Assembly: GCF_950023065.1 (NCBI RefSeq)
Contig: NC_088679.1
Span: 15,872,001-15,936,000 of the forward strand
Source: Planococcus citri
Taxonomy: Eukaryota > Arthropoda > Insecta > Hemiptera > Pseudococcidae
Direction: 5' to 3'
DNA: 64,000 nucleotides
In this document: piece by piece, positions 22,112 to 33,659 of the stretch
Numbering within the stretch: the first letter of the stretch is position 1
Layout of the letters: each line of letters starts with the position of its first letter
Made by a program: the position numbers and the translations under genes
Notes under the pieces: generated by a model
Database searches by the model: none
What the model was told of the DNA's origin: nothing
What the model saw: only the letters and a program-made list of their open reading frames with translations

Positions 22112-24587
22112 TTACATCGAAGTTCTAAATGAGATAAAATTGAGGTGAGTAGGAGATCGATTTGAACTGTGGTCAATCTAGAGTAACTGGCTTAAGTTCT
22201 TTCACGAATGAAGCTTTTATTTATACGATTATCTGTTGAAATCCCCCCTCCCCCACCTCTCGAAAACAATAACAACATATAATCAATACAAAAATACCAC
22301 CCACGATACACATACATATTTCGTTCAATTTCACAATAAATTCCGCCTACTTGAAATTTCAATACACCCCTATATATCTGTTTTCAAACGCAGCACACCA
22401 TTTCACCCTTCTACGAGGACTGAGCTGAGCTCTCGAGAACCAGCATTTCCAACCCATCAACACGCTTCATTTGATCTTCCCACACTGGCAGTGATTCTCG
22501 TCTCTCGACAAATTTATCGTTATGAATCAAAATCGCACAAAGAGAGAGAGAGGAAAACCTATAAAACGCTGACTATCAAAATGGTCCGCGAATTTCAAAT
22601 GTTAAATATCGCGTAAAAAATACGAAAAAAACGTACACTTGTTTCTGACAACGCGATTATTTTCACCGCAGCCGCAGAAAAAAAAATAAAACGATGGTTA
22701 TTTGTTGTAAAAAAAAAAAATAAAAGAATGGGTAGGTAATGTAGTGTTATACCTGCACGTTAGCGATTGCATTTCCTTCTTTTCAACAGGCATTTCTCTT
22801 CTTTTGCTTTCACTCGCTAGCTAGCGGCCAAATACCCTAGTACATGAAACAAATGTCGAATTTATTTTGTCATTTTAGACACACAGATACCAGCCAATTG
22901 TAAGGGTACCTATCTATTCGGGCAGGCACCGATATAGCTTGATGTATTTGAAACGAACTCAAGTATATTACCACCGACCACAGACTCGAGAGATGATACA
23001 TCAATAGTTCGAATTTCATGAAAAATTTAACTTTTTTCCAAAACATTCGTCGTCAGCCCTGCTGGAGAGAATTTTCGACGATTTTTCATTCTGCAAGATG
23101 GATAATAAAAGAAAATAGAACCGAACACGCGATAGCTCGAGGGGAGAAAATTTTTCTTTCAATTTTTTTCATCGCTCGGATCGGCTCGTGTTTTCATTCG
23201 ATTCGAGTGTACGTAAGAAAGTACCAAGTTTGGATAGGCTATAAAATATGGAACGAATGAAAACTGATGCGAATAAAGATGGACGAAAAGAGAAGAGAGG
23301 AGAAAATTGAAAAGTCAATACCGAAAATACCGTCGAAATTAATCAAATCGGAGGAAAAAAAAGTACGTCGAGACAATTTTGCACTTTCAAACTTGCATAA
23401 ACACAGAAGAGCATTTTCGCGAAATTTAATAAGTATAGCAATATTACCAATATATTACCATGTATCACGAACGAATCGAACCAACTACTTACGAAGACTA
23501 TCAGCCACGAATATTTTGGTAATAATTCACCACTGAACACGATTAAAAATGCGATGCGAACTGCGAAGTACTTCACGCCGAATGCAAAACTGAACTGGAC
23601 GATTGAAAAGATTACAGAAAATATTGCACTAAACGATTAACCTATCCTACAAGTCTTTATCTCTTCTGTTCACTAGCTGTCTTTTTATTGCTTTCCATAG
23701 CGATAAAACCAGATAACAGATAAGACAAGTTGTAACTCTCACAATGAAACCGAACAAGGCTTTCATCAAGATATGCAATGCGAATGCATGTAAAAGTTGA
23801 TTCGATTTGACATGAAATTGTCCAATGCTCAAGCTAAATTTCAATCCTTACACTTGAGTAGGTAGAGGTACTTTAATGAAAAGAAGAGTTTCAATATTGC
23901 CAGCATCTGTTCCATTTTCATTCTCTTGAAATAGAAAAATGAACTATAGAAATGAGGAAAGGATTGGAGGGGGGGGATTCAAATTTCGAAAGAATTTACG
24001 CAAATGGCTCACATTGAACTGAATATGAAAATGTTCAACAAAGACTTGGATATTCTGAAGTTGATGGAATTTGAAATAGAAAATTGAAAACTTTTCTAGT
24101 TCTAAAAACTTGGAAGAACTCGCAAACAATCCGAAAATTTAATCAATCGTTTCCAGATCCGTACCTATCCAGTGAATCGAGGTGTTGACAAAATTTCAAA
24201 ATGAAAGCAGGACTTTCGGCAGGAGTTTTTCAAACACTTCACGACTTCTTCATTGAGAAAAGGGGTTCAACATTTTAAAAGTCGATTCGGAATTTTTCAA
24301 TCGAAAATCACTACATTTTCTCTACCATTAAAATAACATTTCTTTACAATTTTATACATCCCCTCCCCACCCTACCACAATCACATCATATTTTACTCAA
24401 CTTTTTCTGTTTTATTCAGAGAACGTCACATTTTAAACACTGACGTAATCATTTCATAATTTCAAAGCAATCACAAACACCGAATGACACGAGGGCAAAA
24501 GTTCTACAAAATTTAGATCAGTTCAAAAAAATAATCAACTCAACAATTGTAGTATTTTTGACGTCAGAAGTTGATTTTGTTGGCCTT
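22112..24587. other. Unique sequence, no recognised gene
   Basis: The longest ORF (22236-22616, 126 codons) is rich in Thr/Ser/His/Tyr with no motif, and the others are under 90 codons. GA-rich runs (AAAGAGAGAGAGAGG at 22540) and CpG-containing stretches suggest non-coding unique DNA. I see no paired splice sites joining ORFs. Confidence 0.4.
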
Positions 24588-26059
24588 TAGTCGGGGAGCC
24601 CGCATAAGGATCTATTGCACCCCCACGTCGATCCTCCGGGACAACTTTTTTCTTGATGGGGGAGTTCTAAGAAACATTTCTAGCCCTTGTCCTCAAAAAC
24701 AAGTGGCCCTACTCACAAAATGGCGGCCATTTTGATGGGCAGGTCAGCCGAAATCGCAGATTTTATGTTCCAAAACAGGACTTGCACGAAATTTTTTAAA
24801 CCATACAAAGGTAAATCGAAATAGCAGGCAAAAATTTTTCACCTGTCAAAGTTTCAAGTGCCAAAAAAGTGCCTTTTTCGATTCTTGGTGAATTTTTGAA
24901 AATTAAATTTTGGCCAAAAATGAGTGAAAAAAAATCAAAATTTCACCAAATTGACCAAGAAAGCTGAAATTTGGGATACAACCTATTTTCGACATGCCAA
25001 ATACATTGAAAACTGTTTCAAACCGTTTTGAGCAGTTCTGAAGCCTCCAGCAGATTTTCGAAACTCCAAATGGAGATGGAAAGCCGAAATTTATTTTGCG
25101 AACTAATTGCAATAGGCTACGAAGTCGACTGCAGGTGAATTTCAAGTCGTTTTGGAGCCTCCTGCGACTTTTTGAAAATCACTGGAGCCTCCGGTAGATT
25201 TTTGAAATTTCAAATTCCCACAACATTTTATCAAATGGAGTTAGCAAGCTGAAATTTACTTCGCAAACTAACTTCAATGCGATATGAAGTCGACTGCATG
25301 GTGGTTTTAAATGGTTTTGAAGCTTCCAGCTACATTTTGGAAACTTCAATTTTCCGAAAAACGCCATTCAACCTTTCAAAATGTCGCTGGAGGCTCAAAA
25401 ACGACTTGAAATCCACCAGTAGTCGACTTCTGAGCGTAATGAAATCATTTCGGCTGTCCATTTCCATTTGATGAATTTCAAGTTTCAAAAACCTGCTGGA
25501 GGCTCCAGTAATTTTCAAAAAGTCACCGGAGGCTCCAAAACGACTTGAAATCTACCAGCATTCAACTTCGTAGAGCATTGAAATTAGTTTGCAGAATGAA
25601 TTTCGGGTTTCCAACTCCATTTGATGAAATTTTGTGAGAGTTTTGAGTTTCAAAAATCTGCTGGAGGCTCCAGAACTGCTCAAAACGGTTTGAAACAGTT
25701 TCCAATCGATTTGGCATGTCGAACATATTTCAGCTTTCTTGGTCAATTTGATAAAATTTTGATTTTTTCCCTCATTTTTGGCCTAAATTTGATTTTCAAA
25801 AATTCACCAAAAATCGAAAAAGATACTTCAGCACTTGAAATTTCGACAGGTGATAAATTTTTGCCTGATATTTCGATCTAACTTTGTACAGTTTAAAAAA
25901 TTTCGTGCAAGTCCTATGTTGAAACGCAAAATCTGCGATTTTGGCTGACCTGTCAATCAAAATGGCCGCCATTTTGTAAGTAGGGCCACTCTTTTTTTTG
26001 ATGACTCCTCTAAGAAAAAAGTTGTCCCGGATAGATCCTTATGCGGGCTCCCTAACTAC
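24588..26059. mobile_element. 1.47-kb foldback element, family FB1 (reference copy)
   Basis: The ends are inverted: GGGAGCCCGCATAAGGATC at 24594 and GATCCTTATGCGGGCTCCC ending at 26052; the symmetry may extend outward to TAGT/ACTA. Both arms carry the same order of blocks: CAAAATGGCGGCCATTTTG, TCAAAATTT, TTTCAAACCGTTTTGAGCAG. The interior has at least eight GGAGCCTCC/GGAGGCTCC palindromic motifs in related units of about 100 bp. All ORFs across it are mirrored. Fragments of this family occur at 31760-31960, 33196-33590, 34540-34720, 35900-37285 and 38130-38530. No clear target duplication. Confidence 0.85.
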
Positions 26060-27218
26060 TTGGCTTGTTTACAATATTTGAACCGTAATTTTTTGTCAAC
26101 TCCAATTTTGAACACGAAAAGAAAATTGACCTGAGCAAAGCGAAGAAGTTTTTAAAAATTCAATAATTGAGAACTGGAATTGCATTATTTTTTAAGCGAG
26201 AAGTCGATTTTGCTAGTATGTACTGTACTTACTTGATATTTTCTAAATTGAAAGAGTAATTCTCTAATAATACATGATTTCAAAAAAGAAAACCATTGGC
26301 CCGAGCAAAACGAGGGCAAAAGCTGTCGAATGTTTATTATGTAATTTAAAAAACTTATCCAAGTTCATTTTTCTCAGCTGAGACATTTTATGAGAAAAAT
26401 CACAGTTTTTTTTGGCCATCTTTGATAATTCTGAAAATTGAGTCAAACATTTCAGAACTTACAATAATCTAAAAAATATAAAAAAGAAATAAAATGCTCG
26501 AACGAAGCGAGGGCGAAAGTTTTTGAAAATTTATCGGTTCAATTTGTAAAAAAGAAAGAAGAATTCCAACGCATTCAAAGTTGGAATTATACGTAGGTAT
26601 TTATCAAATGTTCACATCTCATAAAAAAATCACTACTTTTTCACTACTCATTATATGTAGATACCCTGATAAGACATTTCAAGATTCTTTACCGAGAGAG
26701 AGGGGGTATCACAATGCCTCTATCATTGCAATTTTTCAGTGGCGAGATATTCTGCAAACATTTCACGACGTTTTTGAGGAAAGGAGGAGAGAAGTCAAAA
26801 TTTTCTTCCTAAATTAAACATTTTCCTGTGTTATGGGGTATTCAAATCAGGAAGGGAGGAGGAGGAGGGGGCAAAAGTTTACAATGTTTTTTAAAACCAC
26901 CTCGATTTTTCGTTTTTGAAATTATTTTTCAACTTAATTCGAGCGTTTTTGAAGAAATTATCACCATACTTCTTCAACGAAATTGTTTTCGAAAAATGCA
27001 AATCAATCATCAAAAATTCAGATTGAGGCATAACGTTTTTGAAAAATTTCTAGCTTAGTATATAAACGAGGCGCTTTCATCATACTTTTTGAACGGTTTG
27101 TCAATTTAAAAATGAAATGAATTTTTTGCATTTTTTCATTTTCTGAAAATGGGGAAAGCAATATATTTGTAATTTTTTCAAAATTCTACAAAAAAAATAA
27201 ATTGAAACTTTATAAAGT
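26060..27218. other. AT-rich region with GAGCGAAGCGAGGGC motifs
   Basis: Three copies of a string close to CGAGCAAAGCGAGGGCAAAAG occur at about 26131, 26300 and 26498, each followed by TTTTGAAAATTTA-like text. Matching copies lie at 24488, 53826 and 53975. No supported gene; the short ORFs are low complexity. Confidence 0.5.
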
Positions 27219-27608
27219 TTGATTGAAAAAAAAAAACCTGTGGACGTTTTGATACATTTGATAAAAAGCAAGATTAGCAGGATATGCAGGACTGTTGAGA
27301 CACCCAGCGAATTATACTCAACTGATTCAGAACCGAAATTAAAACTTACTATTCAAAATTTAAAATACCAATCAACTATGGACTTATTGATGGATTTCAT
27401 CGAAAGACTGAATAAAACTATTCAAATCAAAGCATACGTATGTAAAACTGTACGAGAAATCAAACAGAAATGTATGAATATGTATGTAGGGTTACTATTG
27501 AAAATTGAACGAAAAATTAAATCGACAAATAAACTCATTTTAGTCGATCATTTCACAAAAATTTTGAGATCCGGGTTTTTCTTGACATTTTTTTTGGGAG
27601 GGGGTTAG
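27219..27608 (+). CDS. Hypothetical helical ORF, about 129 codons
   Basis: An open frame unusually long for this AT content reads with few low-complexity runs: Lys/Ile/Leu-rich and predicted helical by eye (for example STMDLLMDFIERLNKTIQIK and KTVREIKQKCMNMYVGLLLK). The first codon of the frame is TTG; the first ATG is about 50 codons in, so it is more likely an exon or gene remnant than a complete gene. No acceptor was confirmed upstream and no conserved domain recognised. The 3' end runs into a G-rich string (GGGAGGGGG) that could mark decay. Confidence 0.25.
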   Translation: MIEKKKPVDVLIHLIKSKISRICRTVETPSELYSTDSEPKLKLTIQNLKYQSTMDLLMDFIERLNKTIQIKAYVCKTVREIKQKCMNMYVGLLLKIERKIKSTNKLILVDHFTKILRSGFFLTFFLGGG

Positions 27609-27751
27609 TGGGTTACTCACACGAGAACCTCTCAAGATGCTTGCCTTCGATTTGAACGAGACCACGATTTTTTGAAAGTGCAGGGCCTGAAATCCCCTTA
27701 CCAAAATTTCATCAGCCCAGATTGATTTTTCGAGAATTTTTGAAATCTCAA

Positions 27752-28461
27752 AATTGAAGACGTCATAGCAAAAAGGACATATGTGTGAAAGTTGTATTTT
27801 GAGAAAAAACTGTTTGAAAGTTTGAGTGCTTGTGAAGTTTAGAAATGTGCATATTTGAACATGGTGACGATTTTATCTTATTTTCCCACTATCTAACTCG
27901 TATATGAAATGTTATGCACCATCAGTCTGGAGGAAACTGTGTGTTTGCGGTATGCGCTCAAACATTTCGATTTATATGTCCTTTTTGAAGCGAAAAATTG
28001 GCCTTTTTTTTTTTAAATTTAAAAATGTTTTTGAGTAAATTTTTGGATTTAAACCAGGTAAATAATGGTTGATAACACAAAATTGACCATGAGTAACCCA
28101 TTATCTCTGAAAAAAGATCGCTATGTTGAGTGAAAAAAAAACAAACAAAAAAGACAAGTTTTTTGGCCAATTTTTTTTTATTGATTTAAAAATGTTTTTG
28201 AGCAAATTTTATGATTTAAACCAGGTAAATAATGGTTGACAACACAATATCGACCATGAGTAACCAATTATCTCTGAAAAAGTAAATTTTTAATCGACTT
28301 TGCAGTTTTAAAATGGCGATATCTCACTGGTTTTTCGACTTTGTGAAGTGGGGGTGGTCTCATATGATAGAGGAAGGTCTGAAGAATAACAATATGGATT
28401 CGTCTCAAAAAGGACATATGTGTCATATATACCCCTTTTTGTTATGACGTCTTCAATTGAC
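27752..28461. repeat. Inverted-repeat element with GACGTCATA ends
   Basis: AATTGAAGACGTCATAGCAA, AAAGGACATATGTGT at 27752-27787 is mirrored at about 28395-28461 (AAAAGGACATATGTG reversed, TTTTTGTTATGACGTCTTCA). Probably a degraded foldback element. No target duplication identified. Confidence 0.6.
28003..28283 (+). repeat. Tandem duplication, 167-bp spacing
   Basis: Two units share TTTAAAAATGTTTTTGAG, GATTTAAACCAGGTAAATAA, TGGTTGA and ACCATGAGTAACC, with AAACCAGGTA at 28051 and 28218. The duplication lies wholly inside the 27752-28461 inverted repeat. Confidence 0.8.
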
Positions 28462-29960
28462 CATTTTTGGAGATTATTGCCTAAAAAATGTACCTATCTA
28501 TAATGTTTATTTCGTTGAACCGCCTTCAGCCAAATTTCACTGTTTTTGGAGCCCCTTCCTCAGCGCGAATGTGTTTTTCCGATCATTTTAAAATGTCGAT
28601 AGAATAAGGTTTGGAAATCAAATAAGGTAGCCAAACATCGAGCTTTTGCTCATTGTCGACTTGTTCAAAGGTTTAATTTAATACCCACATTTGATCAGAT
28701 TTCCAGGTGGACACTTTGTTTTATTTTTATAAAGAGCAGGATAAATATTTTTTCAATAATAACTGGAGAATAATGCTGTTCGAAAACACCCTCGATGCAT
28801 TTGTCTGAAACTCAACTCAGGTATGGATAAATCGCTTAAACAGGTCGAGAATAAGCCACAGCACTATTATTAGCTGCTCAAATTCATTTTTACGTCTCCT
28901 GAGGAAATATTAAAATTCTTGAGAGATCAAGAATTGTGCTGAAGGCTACAGAAAGCCATGAAAATGGCGAAATTCGGTTCGGAGCAGTCGATATAATAAT
29001 TCTGGGACAAATCGTCATTATTTTTACAGAATAAATACGTACTATAATTTATGTTTGGAAGCAGAAAAAGGTCAATTTTGAGTTTTTCAAAAATTCGCCA
29101 AAATTCGAAAAATTAATTCAGGGCACTGAAATTTTGAATATGGAGGTTTTAGACCTTGCTCTATCTAAAAACCAAAATGCTGTTCAAAATGGGAATGGAC
29201 ACTTTGAGAAGTTCTTTTGGTAGCCCTACATTAAAAATCAGTTGAAACTTGCGAAAATTGAAAAAAAAAACACGAAACCTGAAAATCCAAGAGAAATTAC
29301 TACCATAGTTTATGTACAAACAAGTTGTTTCATTTTTAAAATCAATATCGGTAGGTCATGACTCCAAAAACACCATGTTTTTTTTTCAATGACCTTTCTT
29401 TGAGAACCTACATGCAGTTCCAACTCACTTCGACCTCAAGAGCCTGGAAAATTTTTGAAGGATCTGTTCAAAGGTGAACTACTCCTGTTAATTTTATCAG
29501 AATCCAAGGTAGGTACATATATTCGAAACTCTTGAATTTCACTGAATATTGACTGAAAAATGAAAAATGTTCGACATGTTATTTTGAGATAATTGTACCC
29601 AAATTCTTCGTTTGGCTCCGCCAAAATTCGAGATAAGTTGGAAAATCAACTACTCACTCTGCTGTCTGTATACCGAATCTAAAATGTAGGATACTCTACG
29701 AAGCGAATATAAGTACATATATGCAGATGCATAGGTAAGGTTTGTTTTTTTCAATTTAATTTTCAAGAATTAAAAAAAATGCCACTTCACCAACACGTGA
29801 CAACTTTCGAGCGAAATTTTCAAAGTTTTCTTCTTCTCTACCTACGTACTAGAAAAAAATTCAACTTCTCCAACCCAAATGGGCAGAGGCAGGGTATCGG
29901 ACTAACCGACAAGGTGGGGAAAAAAATTTAACCTAACATAGCCATAAGACATATTAATCC
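28462..29960. other. No recognised gene
   Basis: AT-rich sequence with remote similarity to FB1-type text (TTTTTCAAAAATTCGCC at about 29085). No ORF above 62 codons, no inverted ends noticed. Confidence 0.4.
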
Positions 29961-30055
29961 GGAGTTAATCGTACATGGTGCTGAGTACCTTAGCTCGTGT
30001 GTACACATAAAATGCGCTTTTTGTCGCGACGTTACTTTGTTTATTTACTTGCACG

Positions 30056-30646
30056 TTGTTAAATTGCTGTACATTTGTACATACGTGTACTATAATATAT
30101 ACTCTTGTGCTTTTACTCCGTAAAATGGATTGTTTGCCTTCTGACTGTGTACTTTCTCGAGAATTCGGCGACGAACACTTTCGATATTTGCTTTTTTCTT
30201 TCGTTACATTGAACACGAAATGCGAATCGAACCAACAAACGAATGTATTTGTCATCTCTGCACCCCTTCTTCAATTTTATGGAATATTTGTTAAATATCT
30301 CGAAAATTATCAATCATTTATAATAAAGGGTACGCCGCTGCCACACCGTCGGTCGTTGTTGTCGAAAAAAAAAGATTCCAGTATTATAATGCTGGAGGAA
30401 TATAAGAGCGAAGACGGTCGTACGCGTGAAAAATTTACGAGCTGGGTAATAGTTTTGTCGGAACGTTTAGTATGCTTACTCGCGTGTGTATATTACTATA
30501 AGGACGACGGATTTTATGTATGTAAATTATGTATACGTTTACGTAGACTAGTACTATACGACAAATTCGTCGAGTCTCTCGCTTCGAATTTCGGCGCGAA
30601 GTTGTTTTTCTCTCGCGTGCCCCGTTCATCTTTGGCGAGGATATAA
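30056..30646 (+). CDS. Hypothetical protein ORF, longest in the window
   Basis: An open frame of 196 codons. The better start is probably the ATG at 30125 (AAAATGG context), giving about 174 codons. The stop at 30644-30646 is followed within six bases by AATAAA (30652-30657) and a GT-rich stretch, the arrangement of a poly(A) site. A TATAATATATA string at about 30090 could be a TATA box, though it is only about 35 bp from that ATG. The protein has a Cys-rich hydrophobic stretch (RLVCLLACVYYYKDDGFYVC), then KLCIRLRRLVLYD. Codon use includes many CpG codons, unlike the repeats around it. No domain recognised; the antisense strand also has ORFs of 96 and 106 codons, so this may be chance. Confidence 0.35.
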   Translation: MLNCCTFVHTCTIIYTLVLLLRKMDCLPSDCVLSREFGDEHFRYLLFSFVTLNTKCESNQQTNVFVISAPLLQFYGIFVKYLENYQSFIIKGTPLPHRRSLLSKKKDSSIIMLEEYKSEDGRTREKFTSWVIVLSERLVCLLACVYYYKDDGFYVCKLCIRLRRLVLYDKFVESLASNFGAKLFFSRVPRSSLARI

Positions 30647-30651
30647 AATTG

Positions 30652-30657
30652 AAATAA
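30652..30657 (+). promoter_or_regulatory. Poly(A) signal AATAAA
   Basis: Six bases after the stop of the 30056-30646 ORF and followed by GTGTTGTCGTTTGTGTACG, a GT-rich downstream element. Confidence 0.4.
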
Positions 30658-30889
30658 AAGTGTTGTCGTTTGTGTACGAGTGTGAATAAGCGAAATATAC
30701 GTACAACAACAATGCTACCGTCCACGTCGCAGATTTTGGGCGAATACTTTGCCACGTTTTATTCGAGTGGTGAATTCTAAATGTGATGACGCTCTAGGAT
30801 GTGGAGGGATAAGCTAACTGATGTTTGTTGTCTAAAGATTATCGATAGCAACCAAGGTAGAGCCTGTCACCTGAATAAAAACAACCCGG

Positions 30890-30930
30890 TCAGCTGGACG
30901 CTGATCGCAAGATAGTTTTTGCCTGGCTTT
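30890..30930 (+). repeat. Core-hairpin repeat, copy 18 in the list (isolated)
   Basis: CAGCTGGACGCTGATCGCAA, GATAGTTTTTGCCTGGC, lying outside any other recognised copy context. Confidence 0.5.
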
Positions 30931-31203
30931 GTGTTATACTTTGGCGAAAAACACGTAACACTAAAAATCTCTAATTCGTAATAATAACGAAAAACAGAAT
31001 TAAAAAAAATGCCTCCCCTCCCCCTCAAATTGAGGATTTTTGTATAAATAAGTATTAAATTTGTTACAGTTTTGCAAAATTAAATTCAAAATTATTATGT
31101 AAACTTGTAAATTTTATGAGAACAGCCAATCAAATCTGAAAATCAATACCACCATTTGAAAGGGCGTGAAATTGAAATTGTGAAATTATCAGAAATTCAG
31201 AAT

Positions 31204-32141
31204 AGTCCAGTCATTTTAGCAAAATTTTTAGTCGAACCTCGAAAAAATTAGGGGCAAGCTGAATTTCACATTATTTGTTCAGATTGGTCTCTAAAACGAC
31301 CCATCAAAAGTTGCACCCCTCAACTTGCCGGCTACCCCCGCAAGAGGTCATTAACCTTTGACGATACAGGTTTTTCGGCTGTATCGCCAAAATGAAGGGT
31401 CCGAAAGGAAAAATGTTCGAAAAAAAATTGTTCTACGCTAAATTTCCTATCAGCATGACCAGTCCAGCTTTTCCTAAAATGGCGATTTCACCCTTACTAA
31501 GGAGGGGGTGAAGTTGTGAATTTTATGAAAATTGTTTTAAAAAATGAAAATCGGCAATTTAAAACGTGAACTCGATTCACGATAGACTCAAAAATATTTT
31601 GACCAAAGTTGCACACTGCAGCTTGTCTACTACCCCCGCAAAAGGTCATTAACCTTTGTCAATCTACGTTTTTCGGCTATATGGTCGAAATGAAGGGTTG
31701 GAGGGAAAAAAGTGATTGAACTAAAATTATTCTACGTCAAATTTCCGATAAGGATACAGTTCAGTTAAAATATAAGTATTTTTCGATTTTTGGTGAATTT
31801 TTGAAAATCAAATTTGGGCCAAAAATGAGAAAAAAAATCAAAATTTTACCAAATTGAGCTATCAAGCTGAAATTTGGGACATACCTTATTTTCGACCTGC
31901 CAAATCGATTGGAAACAATTTCAAACCGTTTTGAGCAGTTCTGGAGCCTCCAGAACATTTTTTAAACTTGAAAATCTGTATCGTCAAAGGTTAATGACCT
32001 CTTGCGGGGGTAGCCGGAAAGTTGAGGGGTGCAACTTTTGGTGGGTCGTTTTGGAGACCAATCTGAACAAATAATGTGAAATTCAGCTTACCCCTAATTT
32101 TTTCGAGGTTCGACTAAAAATGTTGCTAAAATAACTGGACT
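31204..32141. mobile_element. Foldback element with nested FB1 fragment
   Basis: The left arm AGTCCAGTCATTTTAGC...TTTTCGACC-type text and the right arm ending GCTAAAATAACTGGACT are inverted over about 170 bp (31204-31371 and 31974-32141), including CGGCTACCCCCGCAAGAGGT on the left and its complement on the right. Inside, a second diverged copy of the TACCCCCGCAAAAGGTCATT block (about 31629) and an FB1 piece at 31760-31960 are present. No transposase. Confidence 0.75.
31760..31960 (+). repeat. FB1 fragment nested in the 31.2-kb foldback
   Basis: TTTTTGGTGAATTTTTGAAA, GCTGAAATTTGGGACATACC and TTTCAAACCGTTTTGAGCAG follow the order of the left arm of the 24588-26059 element. Confidence 0.75.
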
Positions 32142-33195
32142 AATAAGTGATCAATAAAAAATTGAAAAATTTGTTGAACATTTTGGTTCATAAAGTACCA
32201 CCGTGTTCACTCAAAATGTTGCGAAATTTCAACTTGAACTTGAGAGTTAAAGTTAACATACGAAAAAATCTGTCCATAAAAATAATGTCAAAATTGCCAT
32301 TTTTCACTTTGTATGAAATTGAAAAAAATTGTACTTATCATTAGGAAATTTCATCTACTTCAATTTATGTCAAATTGTTTACACCTACATTTCACATGTA
32401 CCTACCAAAGTTAAAAACGTCACAACGACCAAGACCAAGCATACCTAAAGAGACTCGCGTCGCACAATCACAAAAAAGCCAAAAATCGTTTAAACACTAC
32501 CTACTCGCTGATTGGCTAGAAGTTGAACTTGGAAGAAAACGTGAAAACTATAAAAAATCAAAAGGTTTGACCTCCTGATGACTTCTGGATGACCGAATTC
32601 TACTTTTAGACGACCTTTCTTTAAAAATTACGTATCTAGCTGACTTAAATTCAACTCTGATGGGTGATTTTTATACAATTTTTTACGCTGATCACTGGAA
32701 AAATTACCATGAAATTCAATCATGCCAGGATTTTACATGATATCTGAGTTGTTCAGACAATATAAAATCACTCTAAATAATTTTCATGATTAATTCAAAG
32801 TACATACATAATGAGACAACACACTTATAATCACTGTAAATAATATCCATCCGTTTTTCAACCATTTTCATGTGATTTATATGATAATTTCACGGTTTTA
32901 ATTACCTTTATGTGTTTTTTTTTCACAACTTCATTTCTTTTCGATATTCGATCAATTTTTTGTAATTTTACAAAAATACGTTTTTTTCATAACTGAGCAT
33001 TTCAGAGATATTTTACTCGATTTTTACAATGTTTCATCATCGATTTTCAGTCAATTTGAGCAATTTTTACGGAATTTCAACAATATACCAAGTAGGTAAG
33101 TAAAGTATCTCCACAGATAAGTATGGCCCGCCAAATGACAATAGAAAAAATTTCCCCTCCCCCACCAATCATTTGAGAATACATTTTTCTTAAAA
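32142..33195 (+). repeat. Diverged block related to 18.65-19.0 kb
   Basis: CAACTCTGATGGGTGATTTTTAT, CTGATCACTGGAAAAA (both near 32660-32705) and TTCGATATTCGATCAATTTT (32937) align with 18690-18910. The 67-codon ORF at 32375-32578 has a protein-like Lys/Gln-rich reading but sits at the edge of the block and is unsupported. Confidence 0.5.
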
Positions 33196-33590
33196 GGGAC
33201 ATCTTAAGGGAAGCTTAAAATAATCTTTCCAAAAAAAAGTTGGCTTCACGAACAAAATGACGACCACTTTGATTGGCAGGTCAGTCAAAATTTCAAATTT
33301 TTCTTTCCAACGTATGAACTCGGACGAAATTTTTCGAATACATAGACAACGCTAGATCAAAAGAGCATACAAAACTTCATCACCAGCCAGAGTTTTAGAG
33401 ACTTATAACATTTTTGGATTTGAAGTGAATTTTTAAAAAATCAAATTTGAGCCGAAAATAGGAAACAGCAAAGAGAGCAAAAAATCGTGAAAATATAAAT
33501 GTCGAAATTTCGAAAGCTCCAATGTGAGAACGAAAAACACCCGAACATGATAATTTGGAAAGCTCCAAAAAGACAGCAAAAAACTAAGTT
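33196..33590 (+). repeat. Direct repeat, copy 1 (partner at 36890-37285), FB1-related
   Basis: Shares AAGGGACATC, TTTTCTTTCCAACGTA, CGAAAGAGCATA-like text, TCAAATTTGAGCC, GTCGAAATTTCGAAAGCT and AACACCCGAACATGA with 36890-37285. The GATTGGCAGGTCAGTCAAAA string resembles the terminal block of FB1. Confidence 0.75.
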
Positions 33591-33611
33591 TCTATGTATC
33601 ATGAAATCACA

Positions 33612-33658
33612 GTAGCCATTGGCTATCCCTGATTGCAAGAGAGTTTTTGCTCTTTGTT
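33612..33658 (+). repeat. Core-hairpin repeat, copy 12
   Basis: AGTAGCCATTGGCTATCCCT, GATTGCAAGAGAGTTTTTGC. Directly abuts the right end of the 33.2-kb repeat. Confidence 0.65.
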
Positions 33659-33659
33659 T

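Noticed and set aside
22236..22616. 126-codon ORF rich in Thr, Ser and His
   Set aside because: No motif, no splice or promoter context, and composition fits translated C/A-rich non-coding DNA.
24903..25881. Series of 62- to 86-codon ORFs on both strands
   Set aside because: All arise from the related internal units of the FB1 foldback and resemble one another for that reason; no protein family signal.
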